Origin: Desulfobacca acetoxidans
GTDB lineage: Bacteria > Desulfobacterota > Desulfobaccia > Desulfobaccales > 0-14-0-80-60-11
Length of the DNA stretch: 5,992 nucleotides
NCBI GenBank assembly: GCA_022736495.1
Contig: DZCR01000184.1
Coordinates: 1-5,992 of the forward strand
Direction: 5' to 3'
Part shown: piece by piece, positions 1-5,992 of the stretch
Layout of the letters: every line of letters begins with the position of its first letter
Position numbering within the stretch: the stretch's first letter is position 1
Translations under genes and position numbers: made by a program
The notes under the pieces: generated by a model
Database searches by the model: none
What the model saw: the letters and a program-made list of their open reading frames with translations, nothing else
Told to the model about the DNA's origin: nothing

Positions 1-737
1 TTGATCACTTCCGGGTTCTGCTGGATGGCAGACGGAAGATCTTCCGCTATTTTCCGACCAAAACACAAAACGACGATCTCATCAGAGATATCCATGACCA
101 GCGACATATCATGTTCAACAAGCAGGACGGTAATCCCCATTTCCCGAATCCGGGTTATCAGACGCCCCACCTCGGCTGTTTCATAGATATTCAGACCAGC
201 CGCCGGTTCATCAAGGAGCAGCAAGGAGGGCTCCATGGCCAACGCCCTGGCCAGTTCCACCGCCCGCTGCTGGCCGAAGGCAAGACTGGTGGCAAGGGTG
301 TGGGCACAATCTCCAATATCAAGCAGCTCAAGCAACTCCATCGATTTTTTACGGATCGCCTTTTCCTCGGGCCAGCTCCAGGGCACATGAAACATGGAGG
401 CCAGAAACCCGGCCCGACTCTGGATATGACGGCCAACCATGACATTCTCCAAGGCCGTCATGCCGGAAAACATCTTGATATTCTGATAGGTTCTGGCCAG
501 GCCGCAGGTCGCTATCGCATGGGGATGCCTCCCCTGGATCTCCCTGCCCTGAAAACGGATAACGCCCGAGCTTGGGGGCAAGGCCCCGGCGATAAGATTA
601 AACAGGGTGGTTTTTCCCGCCCCGTTTGGCCCAATCACCGCCTTGATCTGACCGGGATTCACCTGAAACGAGACATCACCGACCGCATGCAGACCGCCGA
701 AATGGCGGTGCAGGTTTTCAATTTCCAATAACGCCAT
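1..737 (-). CDS. livG: LIV-type ABC transporter ATP-binding protein LivG, 3' end cut by the window edge
   Basis: Cytoplasmic ATPase that would drive import through the LivH/LivM pore, usually paired with a second ATPase, LivF. My own translation from the ATG at 737 gives 245 open residues (MALLEIENLHRHFGG...), running off the left edge. The family is about 250-260 residues, so only a short C-terminal tail is missing. Visible motifs: Walker A GPNGAGKT (36-43), Q-loop RTYQN (82-86), signature LAFGQQ (152-157, a LivG-style variant of LSGGQ), Walker B LLLLDEP (172-178) with catalytic Glu177, D-loop AAGLN (179-183) and switch His209 in VEHD. All catalytic elements are intact. The start lies only 6 bases after the livM stop; a GAGGAGG sequence inside the end of livM (749-755) probably serves as its ribosome binding site, at a rather long 11-base spacing. 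Family assignment is firm; the substrate is not readable from this subunit. Confidence 0.95.
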   Translation of the reverse strand, partial: MALLEIENLHRHFGGLHAVGDVSFQVNPGQIKAVIGPNGAGKTTLFNLIAGALPPSSGVIRFQGREIQGRHPHAIATCGLARTYQNIKMFSGMTALENVMVGRHIQSRAGFLASMFHVPWSWPEEKAIRKKSMELLELLDIGDCAHTLATSLAFGQQRAVELARALAMEPSLLLLDEPAAGLNIYETAEVGRLITRIREMGITVLLVEHDMSLVMDISDEIVVLCFGRKIAEDLPSAIQQNPEVI

Positions 738-743
738 GCTGCC

Positions 744-1814
744 CTATGCCTCCTCGTCCTTGGCTGCTTGCGGAATCTGTCCGGGTCGTTTGTTGCGCCG
801 AAGCAGACTGAGGATGCCATCCGGGGCAAAGAGCATGATCAGGATCAGGATCAACCCGAAAACCGCGTCGTCGTAAGAACCAAAGACCCCGCGCAGAGAC
901 AGGAAATTGAGCAGTACCCCCATCACCAATGCCCCCCAGAGATGGGCCATGCCGCCTACCGCCACGATGGCGACATACCGCACCGACTTCATCACCCCGG
1001 CCTCCGAAGGGCCGATCCCACCGTTAAAATGGGTGAGCAGAACCCCGGCGATCGCGGCAAAGACCGCCGAGAGGACGAAGGTCTGGAGCTTGAAACGGGA
1101 GATATTCACCCCCATGGCATCGGCGGCCTCCTCAGAGCCGTGAATGGCCCGCAAAGCCCTGCCGATACGGGAATGCATCAGGTTCAGCAGAAGGAACAGG
1201 CCGATCACGAGCACGCCCCAGGCAATATAATAATTCTGCACCCGGCCCGCGACATCGCCACTGACCGTAAGCCCCGGCAGCAAGACAAAGGGAGGCACCC
1301 CGGAGATCCCGTCTGCCTCACCAAACCAGGGGGTCGCCAAGACCAGCCGATAGATAATAATCCCAAACCCCAAGGTAGCCATGGCCAGATAATGGCCTTT
1401 CAGTTTCAAAACCGGGATGCCGATCAGCACCGCAACCGCCGCCGCTATCACTACCGCGAAAATTGCAGCGCCCCAGGGCGCAACCACCAACAGCTCCCCC
1501 CCATACAGATCCTTGCCTGCCGACAGCAAACCGCAACCATCCAGAAACCGCACCAGTCCATCTTCCTTGAAGGAGGCGAGGTTCCGGGTTGTCAACGCCG
1601 CCGAGAGATAACCGCCGATGGCAAAAAAACCGGCATGGCCCAGGGATATCTGGCCGGCATAGCCCATCAGAACGCACAGGCCGATAATAAGCAGGGAATA
1701 ATAGGCGGCCATGGTCATCTGGGTCAGATAAAACTGCTTACCCGTCCAGGTAGTCAGCAACTGCACCAGTATCACCACTGCCAGCAGGGGGAGGATCGCG
1801 GCCAGTCTTTTCAT
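744..1814 (-). CDS. livM: LIV-type ABC transporter permease LivM
   Basis: Inner-membrane permease that pairs with LivH to form the translocation pore. From the ATG at 1814 it is 356 residues, in the usual range. Hydrophobic segments are visible at roughly residues 4-20, 35-52, 60-74, 113-135, 143-160, 198-213, 244-263, 279-305 and 317-335. The family hallmark GYAGQISLGHAGFF lies at about 51-64. The EAA-like cytoplasmic coupling loop follows RALRAIHGSEEAADAMGVN (about 219-237). The protein ends in a charged tail after FAPDGILSLLRR. The frame is open upstream to a TTG at 1874 and beyond, but the ATG at 1814 starts a normal Lys-Arg plus hydrophobic N-terminus, so I chose it; its Shine-Dalgarno (GAGG about 11 bases upstream) is only moderate. 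Odd: the loop at about 76-114 looks roughly 25 residues longer than I expect for LivM. It is separated from livH by an unusual 201-base gap and nearly abuts livG. Confidence 0.92.
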   Translation of the reverse strand: MKRLAAILPLLAVVILVQLLTTWTGKQFYLTQMTMAAYYSLLIIGLCVLMGYAGQISLGHAGFFAIGGYLSAALTTRNLASFKEDGLVRFLDGCGLLSAGKDLYGGELLVVAPWGAAIFAVVIAAAVAVLIGIPVLKLKGHYLAMATLGFGIIIYRLVLATPWFGEADGISGVPPFVLLPGLTVSGDVAGRVQNYYIAWGVLVIGLFLLLNLMHSRIGRALRAIHGSEEAADAMGVNISRFKLQTFVLSAVFAAIAGVLLTHFNGGIGPSEAGVMKSVRYVAIVAVGGMAHLWGALVMGVLLNFLSLRGVFGSYDDAVFGLILILIMLFAPDGILSLLRRNKRPGQIPQAAKDEEA

Positions 1815-2015
1815 AAAGAGCCCGGCCTCATTCCTGACAGAATAAAAAAAGAAACGCCGCAAGGCAACCGGCAAAGCCGCCGGTCTAAAGGCAAGGAAGA
1901 GCGGAAAAAGAGTGTTCGCAAGGGTTGATCCATATTTTTTATGAAGAAAACAGGCACGTTCTCGATACTATAAAAAAAATCATGAATTTCGGAAAAGGCT
2001 TAGGGCCATCCGGCC
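1815..2015. other. Intergenic gap between livH and livM, no convincing gene
   Basis: A 201-base gap inside the operon, part of it AT-rich, where these permease genes are normally packed closely. On the minus strand, livH's stop is followed by GGCCGGATGGCC, which can form only a 4-bp stem, then by a run of eight T (1972-1979). A TATAGT hexamer (1967-1972) resembles a -10 box, but nothing like TTGACA stands 16-18 bases upstream (best about 3 of 6 matches). A 40-codon minus-strand frame (1811-1933, MDQPLRTLFF...) ends with a TGA overlapping the livM ATG, but it has no Shine-Dalgarno and low-quality composition. I cannot assign a function; a weak internal promoter or untranslated leader for livM is possible. 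Confidence 0.5.
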
Positions 2016-2906
2016 TCAAAACGCCTTCAAACGCGCGGCGGCAGCGGAACCAAAAAGACCGTGCGGCCTGACAAAGAGAATCACCAGAAGGATGGCAATG
2101 GAGATGGCATCCTGAAAGGCCAGGGGAACGACCGAGACGGAAAAGGCCTCAATCACCCCAAGCAGCAACCCCGCCGCCACCGCCCCGCCGGAATTCCCAA
2201 GACCGCCAAGAATGGCCACGGTAAATCCCTTGATGGCAAGGCCGGTGCCGATATCATACTGGGTATAGGTAATAGGAGACATGACGCATCCCGCCAGCGC
2301 TCCCATCCCGGCACTCAAGACAAAGGAAAAGGTCACCATATTTCGGGGATTGATGCCGCACAGTATCGCCGCTGTCCGGTTGGCGGCACAGGCGCGCATC
2401 TCCCGGCCAACAGAGGTCGTCTGGAAAAACAGGTGCAGCAGACCAACCATCACCCCGCAAACCCCAACCACCCACAGGACCTGAGGGGAAATACGCGCCC
2501 CCAGAATCCCGATGGTCGTAATCTCATTGCCGACAAAATAGGGCAACGCCCTGATATTCTCACCCCAGATATGGACCGCCGCCTCCCTGGTCAGAATGGA
2601 AATGCCGATGGTGATAATGATCATCCGCAATACCGAAGGGCTCTTCAGCCAGCGGATAAAAACGATCTCGATTGCGGCCCCGATCACCATAGTCATCGCC
2701 ACCGCCAGCACGATGGCAAGCGGAAGCGGCAGGAAGGGCAGCAGGCTGATCGAGATCATCCCCCCGAGCATGACAAACTCGCCCTGGGCAAAATTGATGA
2801 TCCCTGTGGTATTGTAGATAATATTAAAGCCGATGGCGACAATGGCATAGATACTGCCATAGGTAATACCGGCAAAGAGATACTGGACAAAGAGTTCAGT
2901 GGTCAT
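2016..2906 (-). CDS. livH: LIV-type ABC transporter permease LivH
   Basis: Inner-membrane permease of the LIV/HAAT family and partner of LivM. The 296 residues match the usual family length. Visible hallmarks: an N-terminal hydrophobic segment FAGITYGSIYAIVAIGFNII (11-30), the diagnostic INFAQGEFVMLGG (37-49), further membrane segments at about 61-82, 92-108, 143-161, 190-212, 226-255 and 264-279, an EAA-type coupling loop around RTAAILCGINPRNM (177-190), and the typical C-terminal VRPHGLFG (279-286). The ATG at 2906 is the only in-frame ATG before the homologous region, but I see no good Shine-Dalgarno in front of it (CGCCTGTC precedes the ATG). Together with the hairpin between it and the binding-protein gene, this suggests lower expression than the upstream gene. 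The frame is intact and uninterrupted. Confidence 0.94.
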   Translation of the reverse strand: MTTELFVQYLFAGITYGSIYAIVAIGFNIIYNTTGIINFAQGEFVMLGGMISISLLPFLPLPLAIVLAVAMTMVIGAAIEIVFIRWLKSPSVLRMIIITIGISILTREAAVHIWGENIRALPYFVGNEITTIGILGARISPQVLWVVGVCGVMVGLLHLFFQTTSVGREMRACAANRTAAILCGINPRNMVTFSFVLSAGMGALAGCVMSPITYTQYDIGTGLAIKGFTVAILGGLGNSGGAVAAGLLLGVIEAFSVSVVPLAFQDAISIAILLVILFVRPHGLFGSAAAARLKAF

Positions 2907-2962
2907 GACAGGCGATACATAGGGAACACGGCGACTCAGGATGAATACGGAGACGGGAAGGT

Positions 2963-2993
2963 AAAAAGGGCCGGAAAAAAATTTTTCCGGCCC
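2963..2993 (-). terminator. Intrinsic terminator or attenuating hairpin between binding-protein and permease genes
   Basis: On the minus strand, GGGCCGG plus an A run pairs with a T run plus CCGGCCC (2968-2993): 7 GC pairs extended by A-T pairs, giving a 10-11 bp stem with a 4-6 base loop. Five T follow immediately (2963-2967). The stem starts 24 bases after the binding-protein stop. The T tract lies only on the minus-strand exit side, so the signal points leftward, with the operon. Because livHMG have no strong promoter of their own in view, I read it as partial termination or 3' end protection, a known strategy for binding-protein-dependent transporters. Confidence 0.85.
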
Positions 2994-3017
2994 TCGCCAA
3001 TCATCTATCTTTCTGAT

Positions 3018-4178
3018 CTATTTCCCGCTATAGGCCGCGAACTTGCCATCTTTCACGGTCATCATCTGGAAGGCGTCAATAGTCAAACCGTTATGATCGG
3101 TGGCGGAGAATGAAAACACCCCGGCGGTGCCAGGCAGCTTCTGCAAACCTTCAATGGCGGCCCGCACCTTCTCCCTGTCATTGCCGCCCACCTTCACCGC
3201 GGCCTCAAGGATCACCATGGCATCATAGGCATGGCCGCCAAAGGTGGAGACATTTTCCTTATACTTGTCTTCATAATTCTTTTTATACTGAACCAACAAC
3301 TCCTTCTGGGGGTTATCAGCAGGCAGATCAGCGGCAATAAGCAGACGACCGGCAGGAAAGATAATCCCTTCGGCGGCAACCCCTGCGGCCTCAACAAATT
3401 TGATATTGCCAAAGCCGTGGCTCTGGAAGACAGGGACATCCCAAGCTGCCTGACGGATGTTCTTGACGACAATCGCCTGCGCTGGCACTACCGACCAGTT
3501 GACAACGGCCTGCACATCTTTATTGGCCTTGATCTTGGCAACTACTGCTGACAGATCCGTAGCGGCCTTATCATAGACCTCGTTTTCAACTATCGTGATC
3601 CCAAGCTCCGGGGCAATCTTCACCAACTGCTCCTGTCCCGCCTTGCCAAACCCGGTATTATCAACAAGAACCGCGATCTTCTTCACTCCCAGCTTGTTCA
3701 TTTCCTGGAAGATCATCTTCACGGCATCAGAGTCTTTCTGGGGAGTCTTGAACACATAAGAAGCCACAGGATCGACGATCACCTCGGCCGCGGCGCAGGA
3801 GAGAAGCGGAGTCTTGCCATCCTCGGCAATCTTCTTGATCTGCATGGTCTCGCCGCTGCTGGAAGGCCCGACAATAGCGAGAACCTTATCTTCTTCAATC
3901 AGCTGTTTGGCAAAGGAGACGGCCTTTTCCGGGCTGCCGGTCGAGTCCTTGATAATCAGTTCAAGCTGCTTTCCGTTGATTCCGCCCTTGGCATTGATAT
4001 CAGCGACCAGCATTTCCACGGTCTTGGCCTCGGGGGCGCCGAGAAACGACATCGGGCCGGTCACAGCCAGAATCGCGCCCACCTTGATGTTCTCGGCCCA
4101 GGAAGCCGGTGCCAGCATCAGACTCAGGGCCGCGGCCCCCATTACCATTTTTGATACCTTTTGCTTCATACCTTGCAT
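3018..4178 (-). CDS. Periplasmic substrate-binding protein of a LIV/HAAT-type ABC transporter
   Basis: Periplasmic type I solute-binding protein (Peripla_BP_6, LivJ/LivK-like) that would capture the ligand and deliver it to LivHM. It has 386 residues, of family length. Residues 1-28 are a Sec signal: basic Lys5/Lys7/Lys10, hydrophobic core 12-23, and probable cleavage after SWA at 28; no lipobox Cys, so it is soluble. Mature start ENIKVGAILAVTGPMSFLG is typical. Other family landmarks: INAKGGINGKQLELIIKD (61-78), the probable ligand-loop GPSSSGE (104-110), LSCAAAEVI (126-134), DNTGFGKAG (173-181) and the C-terminal GGHAYDAMVILEAA (314-327). I chose the ATG at 4178 because AAGGGG sits 6 bases upstream; the ATG at 4169 is an alternative. 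LivK-type proteins bind branched-chain or aromatic amino acids, small amides or aromatic acids. The ligand cannot be read here; the ligase upstream makes an aromatic ligand plausible (inference). Confidence 0.93.
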   Translation of the reverse strand: MQGMKQKVSKMVMGAAALSLMLAPASWAENIKVGAILAVTGPMSFLGAPEAKTVEMLVADINAKGGINGKQLELIIKDSTGSPEKAVSFAKQLIEEDKVLAIVGPSSSGETMQIKKIAEDGKTPLLSCAAAEVIVDPVASYVFKTPQKDSDAVKMIFQEMNKLGVKKIAVLVDNTGFGKAGQEQLVKIAPELGITIVENEVYDKAATDLSAVVAKIKANKDVQAVVNWSVVPAQAIVVKNIRQAAWDVPVFQSHGFGNIKFVEAAGVAAEGIIFPAGRLLIAADLPADNPQKELLVQYKKNYEDKYKENVSTFGGHAYDAMVILEAAVKVGGNDREKVRAAIEGLQKLPGTAGVFSFSATDHNGLTIDAFQMMTVKDGKFAAYSGK

Positions 4179-4180
4179 AA

Positions 4181-4190
4181 CCTTCCCCTT
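4181..4190 (-). promoter_or_regulatory. Ribosome binding site of the binding-protein gene
   Basis: Minus-strand AAGGGGAAGG ends two bases before the ATG at 4178. The AAGGGG part is at a good 6-base spacing and favours that ATG over the one at 4169. The 64-base gap to the ACT stop shows no clear promoter: a CATAAT is present but lacks a correctly spaced -35. Confidence 0.75.
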
Positions 4191-4242
4191 ATTATGGTTT
4201 GTGCTTATGGGCGGCCTGAGAGCTGTCCACCCCTTCTTTACT

Positions 4243-4674
4243 TTACAGGGCGCAGATCTGCTCCCCGCTCAAAATCATAAAGCCATCCCGCTGCAAGGCC
4301 GCAATGGCCTTATCCATATCGTCAAAGCGAAAAATCAGAACCGCGTTTTCCCCACTTTTATTGACAAAGGCGTACATATATTCGACATTCAGTCGGGCCT
4401 TTTCAATCGTCATCAAGACTTGCGCCAGACCGCCGCTCCGGTCGGCTACCTCGACCGCGATCACGTTGGTGATCCCGACCGTAAAGCCGGCCGCCTTCAA
4501 TACCTTTTTCGCCGACTCCACATCGTCAACGATGAGGCGCAGGATTCCAAAATCAGCGGTATCAGCCACCGACAGGGCCCGGATATTGATGCCATGATAC
4601 GCAAGCGTGGCAGTAATCTCCGCCAATCGACCGGATTTATTCTCCAAAAAAACCGCAATCTGTTCTACACGCAT
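4243..4674 (-). CDS. Tandem ACT-domain protein, probable amino-acid or ligand sensor
   Basis: A 143-residue protein made almost only of two ACT domains. Domain 1 covers about 4-66, with the strand-turn-helix motif [14 protein letters not shown] (8-21) and [24 protein letters not shown] (28-51). Domain 2 covers about 71-137, beginning [20 protein letters not shown] (71-90). The Gly-Arg-Leu and Gly-Gly-Leu turns are where ACT domains usually bind small ligands at dimer interfaces. No catalytic or DNA-binding domain is present, so it cannot be an enzyme by itself. It resembles stand-alone double-ACT proteins (COG4747-like, from memory). The frame extends to a start at 4737 inside the ligase gene, but the ATG at 4674 has AGGAGGA six bases upstream and gives the family-like start [13 protein letters not shown], so I chose it. 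It begins 19 bases after the ligase stop, implying co-transcription. Role inferred: sensing an aromatic amino acid or a pathway metabolite. Confidence 0.9.
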   Translation of the reverse strand: MRVEQIAVFLENKSGRLAEITATLAYHGINIRALSVADTADFGILRLIVDDVESAKKVLKAAGFTVGITNVIAVEVADRSGGLAQVLMTIEKARLNVEYMYAFVNKSGENAVLIFRFDDMDKAIAALQRDGFMILSGEQICAL

Positions 4675-4680
4675 GACCAA

Positions 4681-4687
4681 TCCTCCT
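4681..4687 (-). promoter_or_regulatory. Strong ribosome binding site that fixes the ACT-protein start
   Basis: Minus-strand AGGAGGA, a near-perfect anti-16S match, sits 6 bases before the ATG at 4674. It lies inside the 19-base gap after the ligase stop and argues against the longer start at 4737. Confidence 0.88.
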
Positions 4688-4693
4688 GTTTCC

Positions 4694-5992
4694 CTACATC
4701 TTTCTGTTATCAACAACCCGTTGCGCCTTGCCCTCACTGCGTTGGATCGTCCGAGGTTCCACCAGCTGCACCTTGCAGGTCACCCCCAGCAGATCCTTGA
4801 TCTCAACCTGGATCTTGCGGCTCAGTTTTTCAAGATTCTTCACTTCATCAGAGAAGAGGGCGTCACTGACCTCTACCTTCACCGCCATGGTATCGAGATT
4901 GCCTTCACGATTGACCACGATCTGGTAATGGGGCTCCACCCCTTCAACCCCCATGAGCACATGCTCTACCTGGGAAGGGAAGACATTGACTCCGCGGATG
5001 ATGAGCATATCATCGGTGCGGCCGGTGATCTTTTCCATCCGCACCATGGTGCGACCACAGGCGCAGGGCTCTGGAATAAGTCGGGTGAGGTCTTTGGTAC
5101 GGTAGCGAATCAGCGGGAAGGCCTCCTTGGTAAGGGTAGTAAACACCAACTCCCCCCGTTCCCCCGGCGGCAGAACCTCGCCGCTATCGGGGTCAATGAT
5201 CTCCGGCAGGAAATGGTCTTCAAAGATGTGCATTCCGCGATCAGTCTCCAGACATTGCATAGCCACTCCCGGACCCATAACCTCAGAGAGCCCGTAAATA
5301 TCCACGGCCTTGATGTTGAGCTTGCGCTCCACCTCGTCGCGCATGTTTTCACTCCAGGGCTCGGCGCCAAACACTCCCACCCGCAGGGACAGGGTCTTGG
5401 GATCAACACCCATCTCGGCCATGGCATCGGCGAGGTTCAAGGCATAGGAGGGGGTGGCCAACAAGACGCTGGAGCCGAAATCCTGCATGATCGTGATCTG
5501 CCGCTTGGTATTGCCGCCGGATACCGGAATGACCGTGGCCCCCAGCCGCTCCACCCCGTAATGGGCGCCAAGACCGCCGGTGAAGAGGCCGTAACCATAG
5601 GCGTTGTGGATCATGTCTCGGGATGTGGCCCCGGCGCAGGTCAAGGCCCGGGCCATGACCCCGGCCCAAGTCTCAATATCCTTTTTGGTATAGCCAACCA
5701 CGGTTGGCTTACCAGTGGTGCCGGATGAGGCATGCACCCGCACCACCTGATCCATGGGCACGGTGAACAGCCCGAAGGGATAGTTGTCGCGCAGATCATC
5801 CTTGACCGTGAAGGGCAGTTTCTGCAAGTCGGCCAGACTCTGGATATCACCAGGTTTTATCCCCGCCGCATCCATCTTGGCCCGATAAGGGGCAACAGTC
5901 TCATAGACCCTGGCCACCAGATGCTTGAGGCGGGTCAACTGAATGGATTCCAGCCCCACCCGGGGCAGGGTCTCGATCTCTTCTTCCCAATA
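4694..5992 (-). CDS. paaK: Phenylacetate-CoA ligase (AMP-forming), 5' end cut by the window edge
   Basis: Cytoplasmic adenylate-forming ligase converting phenylacetate (or a related arylacetate), ATP and CoA to the aryl-CoA, AMP and PPi. 432 residues are visible. A GTG at 5959 could start it, but the frame stays open to the edge and reads [11 protein letters not shown], the normal PaaK N-terminus, so the true start is a few codons outside. Counting from the first visible residue: ATP P-loop SSGTTGK (89-95) within [16 protein letters not shown]5 motif YGLSE (233-237), FEDHFLPEI (257-265), [11 protein letters not shown] (277-287), hinge region [16 protein letters not shown] (324-339) and the catalytic C-terminal Lys422 in [12 protein letters not shown]. 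The pair of Cys in EPCACGRT (308-315) is usual in PaaK-type ligases. All key residues are present. Substrate specificity is uncertain: related enzymes use 4-hydroxyphenylacetate or indoleacetate, and some paralogues are only PaaK-like. It is the first visible gene of the cluster; its promoter is outside the window. Confidence 0.93.
   Translation of the reverse strand, partial: YWEEEIETLPRVGLESIQLTRLKHLVARVYETVAPYRAKMDAAGIKPGDIQSLADLQKLPFTVKDDLRDNYPFGLFTVPMDQVVRVHASSGTTGKPTVVGYTKKDIETWAGVMARALTCAGATSRDMIHNAYGYGLFTGGLGAHYGVERLGATVIPVSGGNTKRQITIMQDFGSSVLLATPSYALNLADAMAEMGVDPKTLSLRVGVFGAEPWSENMRDEVERKLNIKAVDIYGLSEVMGPGVAMQCLETDRGMHIFEDHFLPEIIDPDSGEVLPPGERGELVFTTLTKEAFPLIRYRTKDLTRLIPEPCACGRTMVRMEKITGRTDDMLIIRGVNVFPSQVEHVLMGVEGVEPHYQIVVNREGNLDTMAVKVEVSDALFSDEVKNLEKLSRKIQVEIKDLLGVTCKVQLVEPRTIQRSEGKAQRVVDNRKM

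Noticed and set aside
111..731. Plus-strand open frame (206 codons) at the left edge
   Set aside because: It is antisense to livG, whose minus-strand translation shows every ABC ATPase motif in order.
768..1928. Long plus-strand open frame (386 codons) opposite livM
   Set aside because: Its product is rich in Gln, His, Arg, Gly and Pro with no recognisable domain. It is the antisense shadow of a clear membrane-protein gene.
1811..1933. Forty-codon minus-strand frame overlapping the livM start by ATGA
   Set aside because: No Shine-Dalgarno and no recognisable sequence. A five-codon frame also ends at the livH ATG (ATGA), so such overlaps look like chance here.
1967..1972. TATAGT as an internal promoter -10 box for livM
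   Set aside because: The hexamer is good, but the best -35 candidates at 17-18 bases match only about three of six positions, in an AT-rich stretch where such hits are common. It is noted only within the gap description.
2061..3113. Long plus-strand open frame (350 codons) opposite livH and the livK 3' end
   Set aside because: Low-complexity polar composition, it crosses the minus-strand hairpin and has no family resemblance; antisense shadow.
4179..4242. Promoter for the binding-protein gene in the 64-base gap
   Set aside because: CATAAT is present, but the only TGGACA-like box is about 27 bases away, which is too far.
4607..5728. Plus-strand open frame (373 codons) opposite the ligase
   Set aside because: His/Gly/Leu-rich, no family features; the minus strand encodes an intact ligase with all motifs.

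Overview
The window is one leftward-transcribed (minus-strand) gene cluster, coding almost end to end. Reading in the direction of transcription, from high to low coordinates, it holds: a phenylacetate-CoA ligase (paaK-type, 5' end cut by the window edge), a small tandem ACT-domain protein, and four parts of a branched-chain/hydrophobic amino-acid-type (LIV/HAAT) ABC importer: periplasmic binding protein (livK-type), permeases livH and livM, and the ATPase livG, whose last residues run off the left edge. A livF ATPase is expected just beyond position 1, outside the view.

The organism is a Gram-negative bacterium: the binding protein has a cleavable Sec signal and no lipobox cysteine. Base composition is moderately GC-rich by eye, Shine-Dalgarno sites are canonical, and the order paaK - ACT - LIV transporter resembles clusters I remember from anaerobic Desulfobacterota/Geobacter-type bacteria, where indolepyruvate:ferredoxin oxidoreductase genes (iorAB) often lie upstream of paaK. 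That taxonomic guess is an inference from memory and was not searched.

Layout: 4694-5992 paaK-type ligase; 4243-4674 tandem ACT protein, 19 bases behind it with a near-perfect ribosome binding site; 3018-4178 binding protein; 2963-2993 an intrinsic-terminator-like hairpin with a U tract; 2016-2906 livH; 1815-2015 an unusual 201-base gap with no convincing gene; 744-1814 livM; 1-737 livG.

How the genes may work together: the importer would bring in an amino acid or aromatic acid, the ligase would activate an arylacetate to its CoA thioester, and the ACT protein is a candidate ligand sensor. The hairpin after the binding-protein gene would let the cell make more binding protein than membrane components. 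I see no mobile element, CRISPR array, tRNA or rRNA. The system is not new as a set of families. The least explained parts are the ACT protein's role, the transported substrate, the livH-livM gap and an enlarged loop in LivM.
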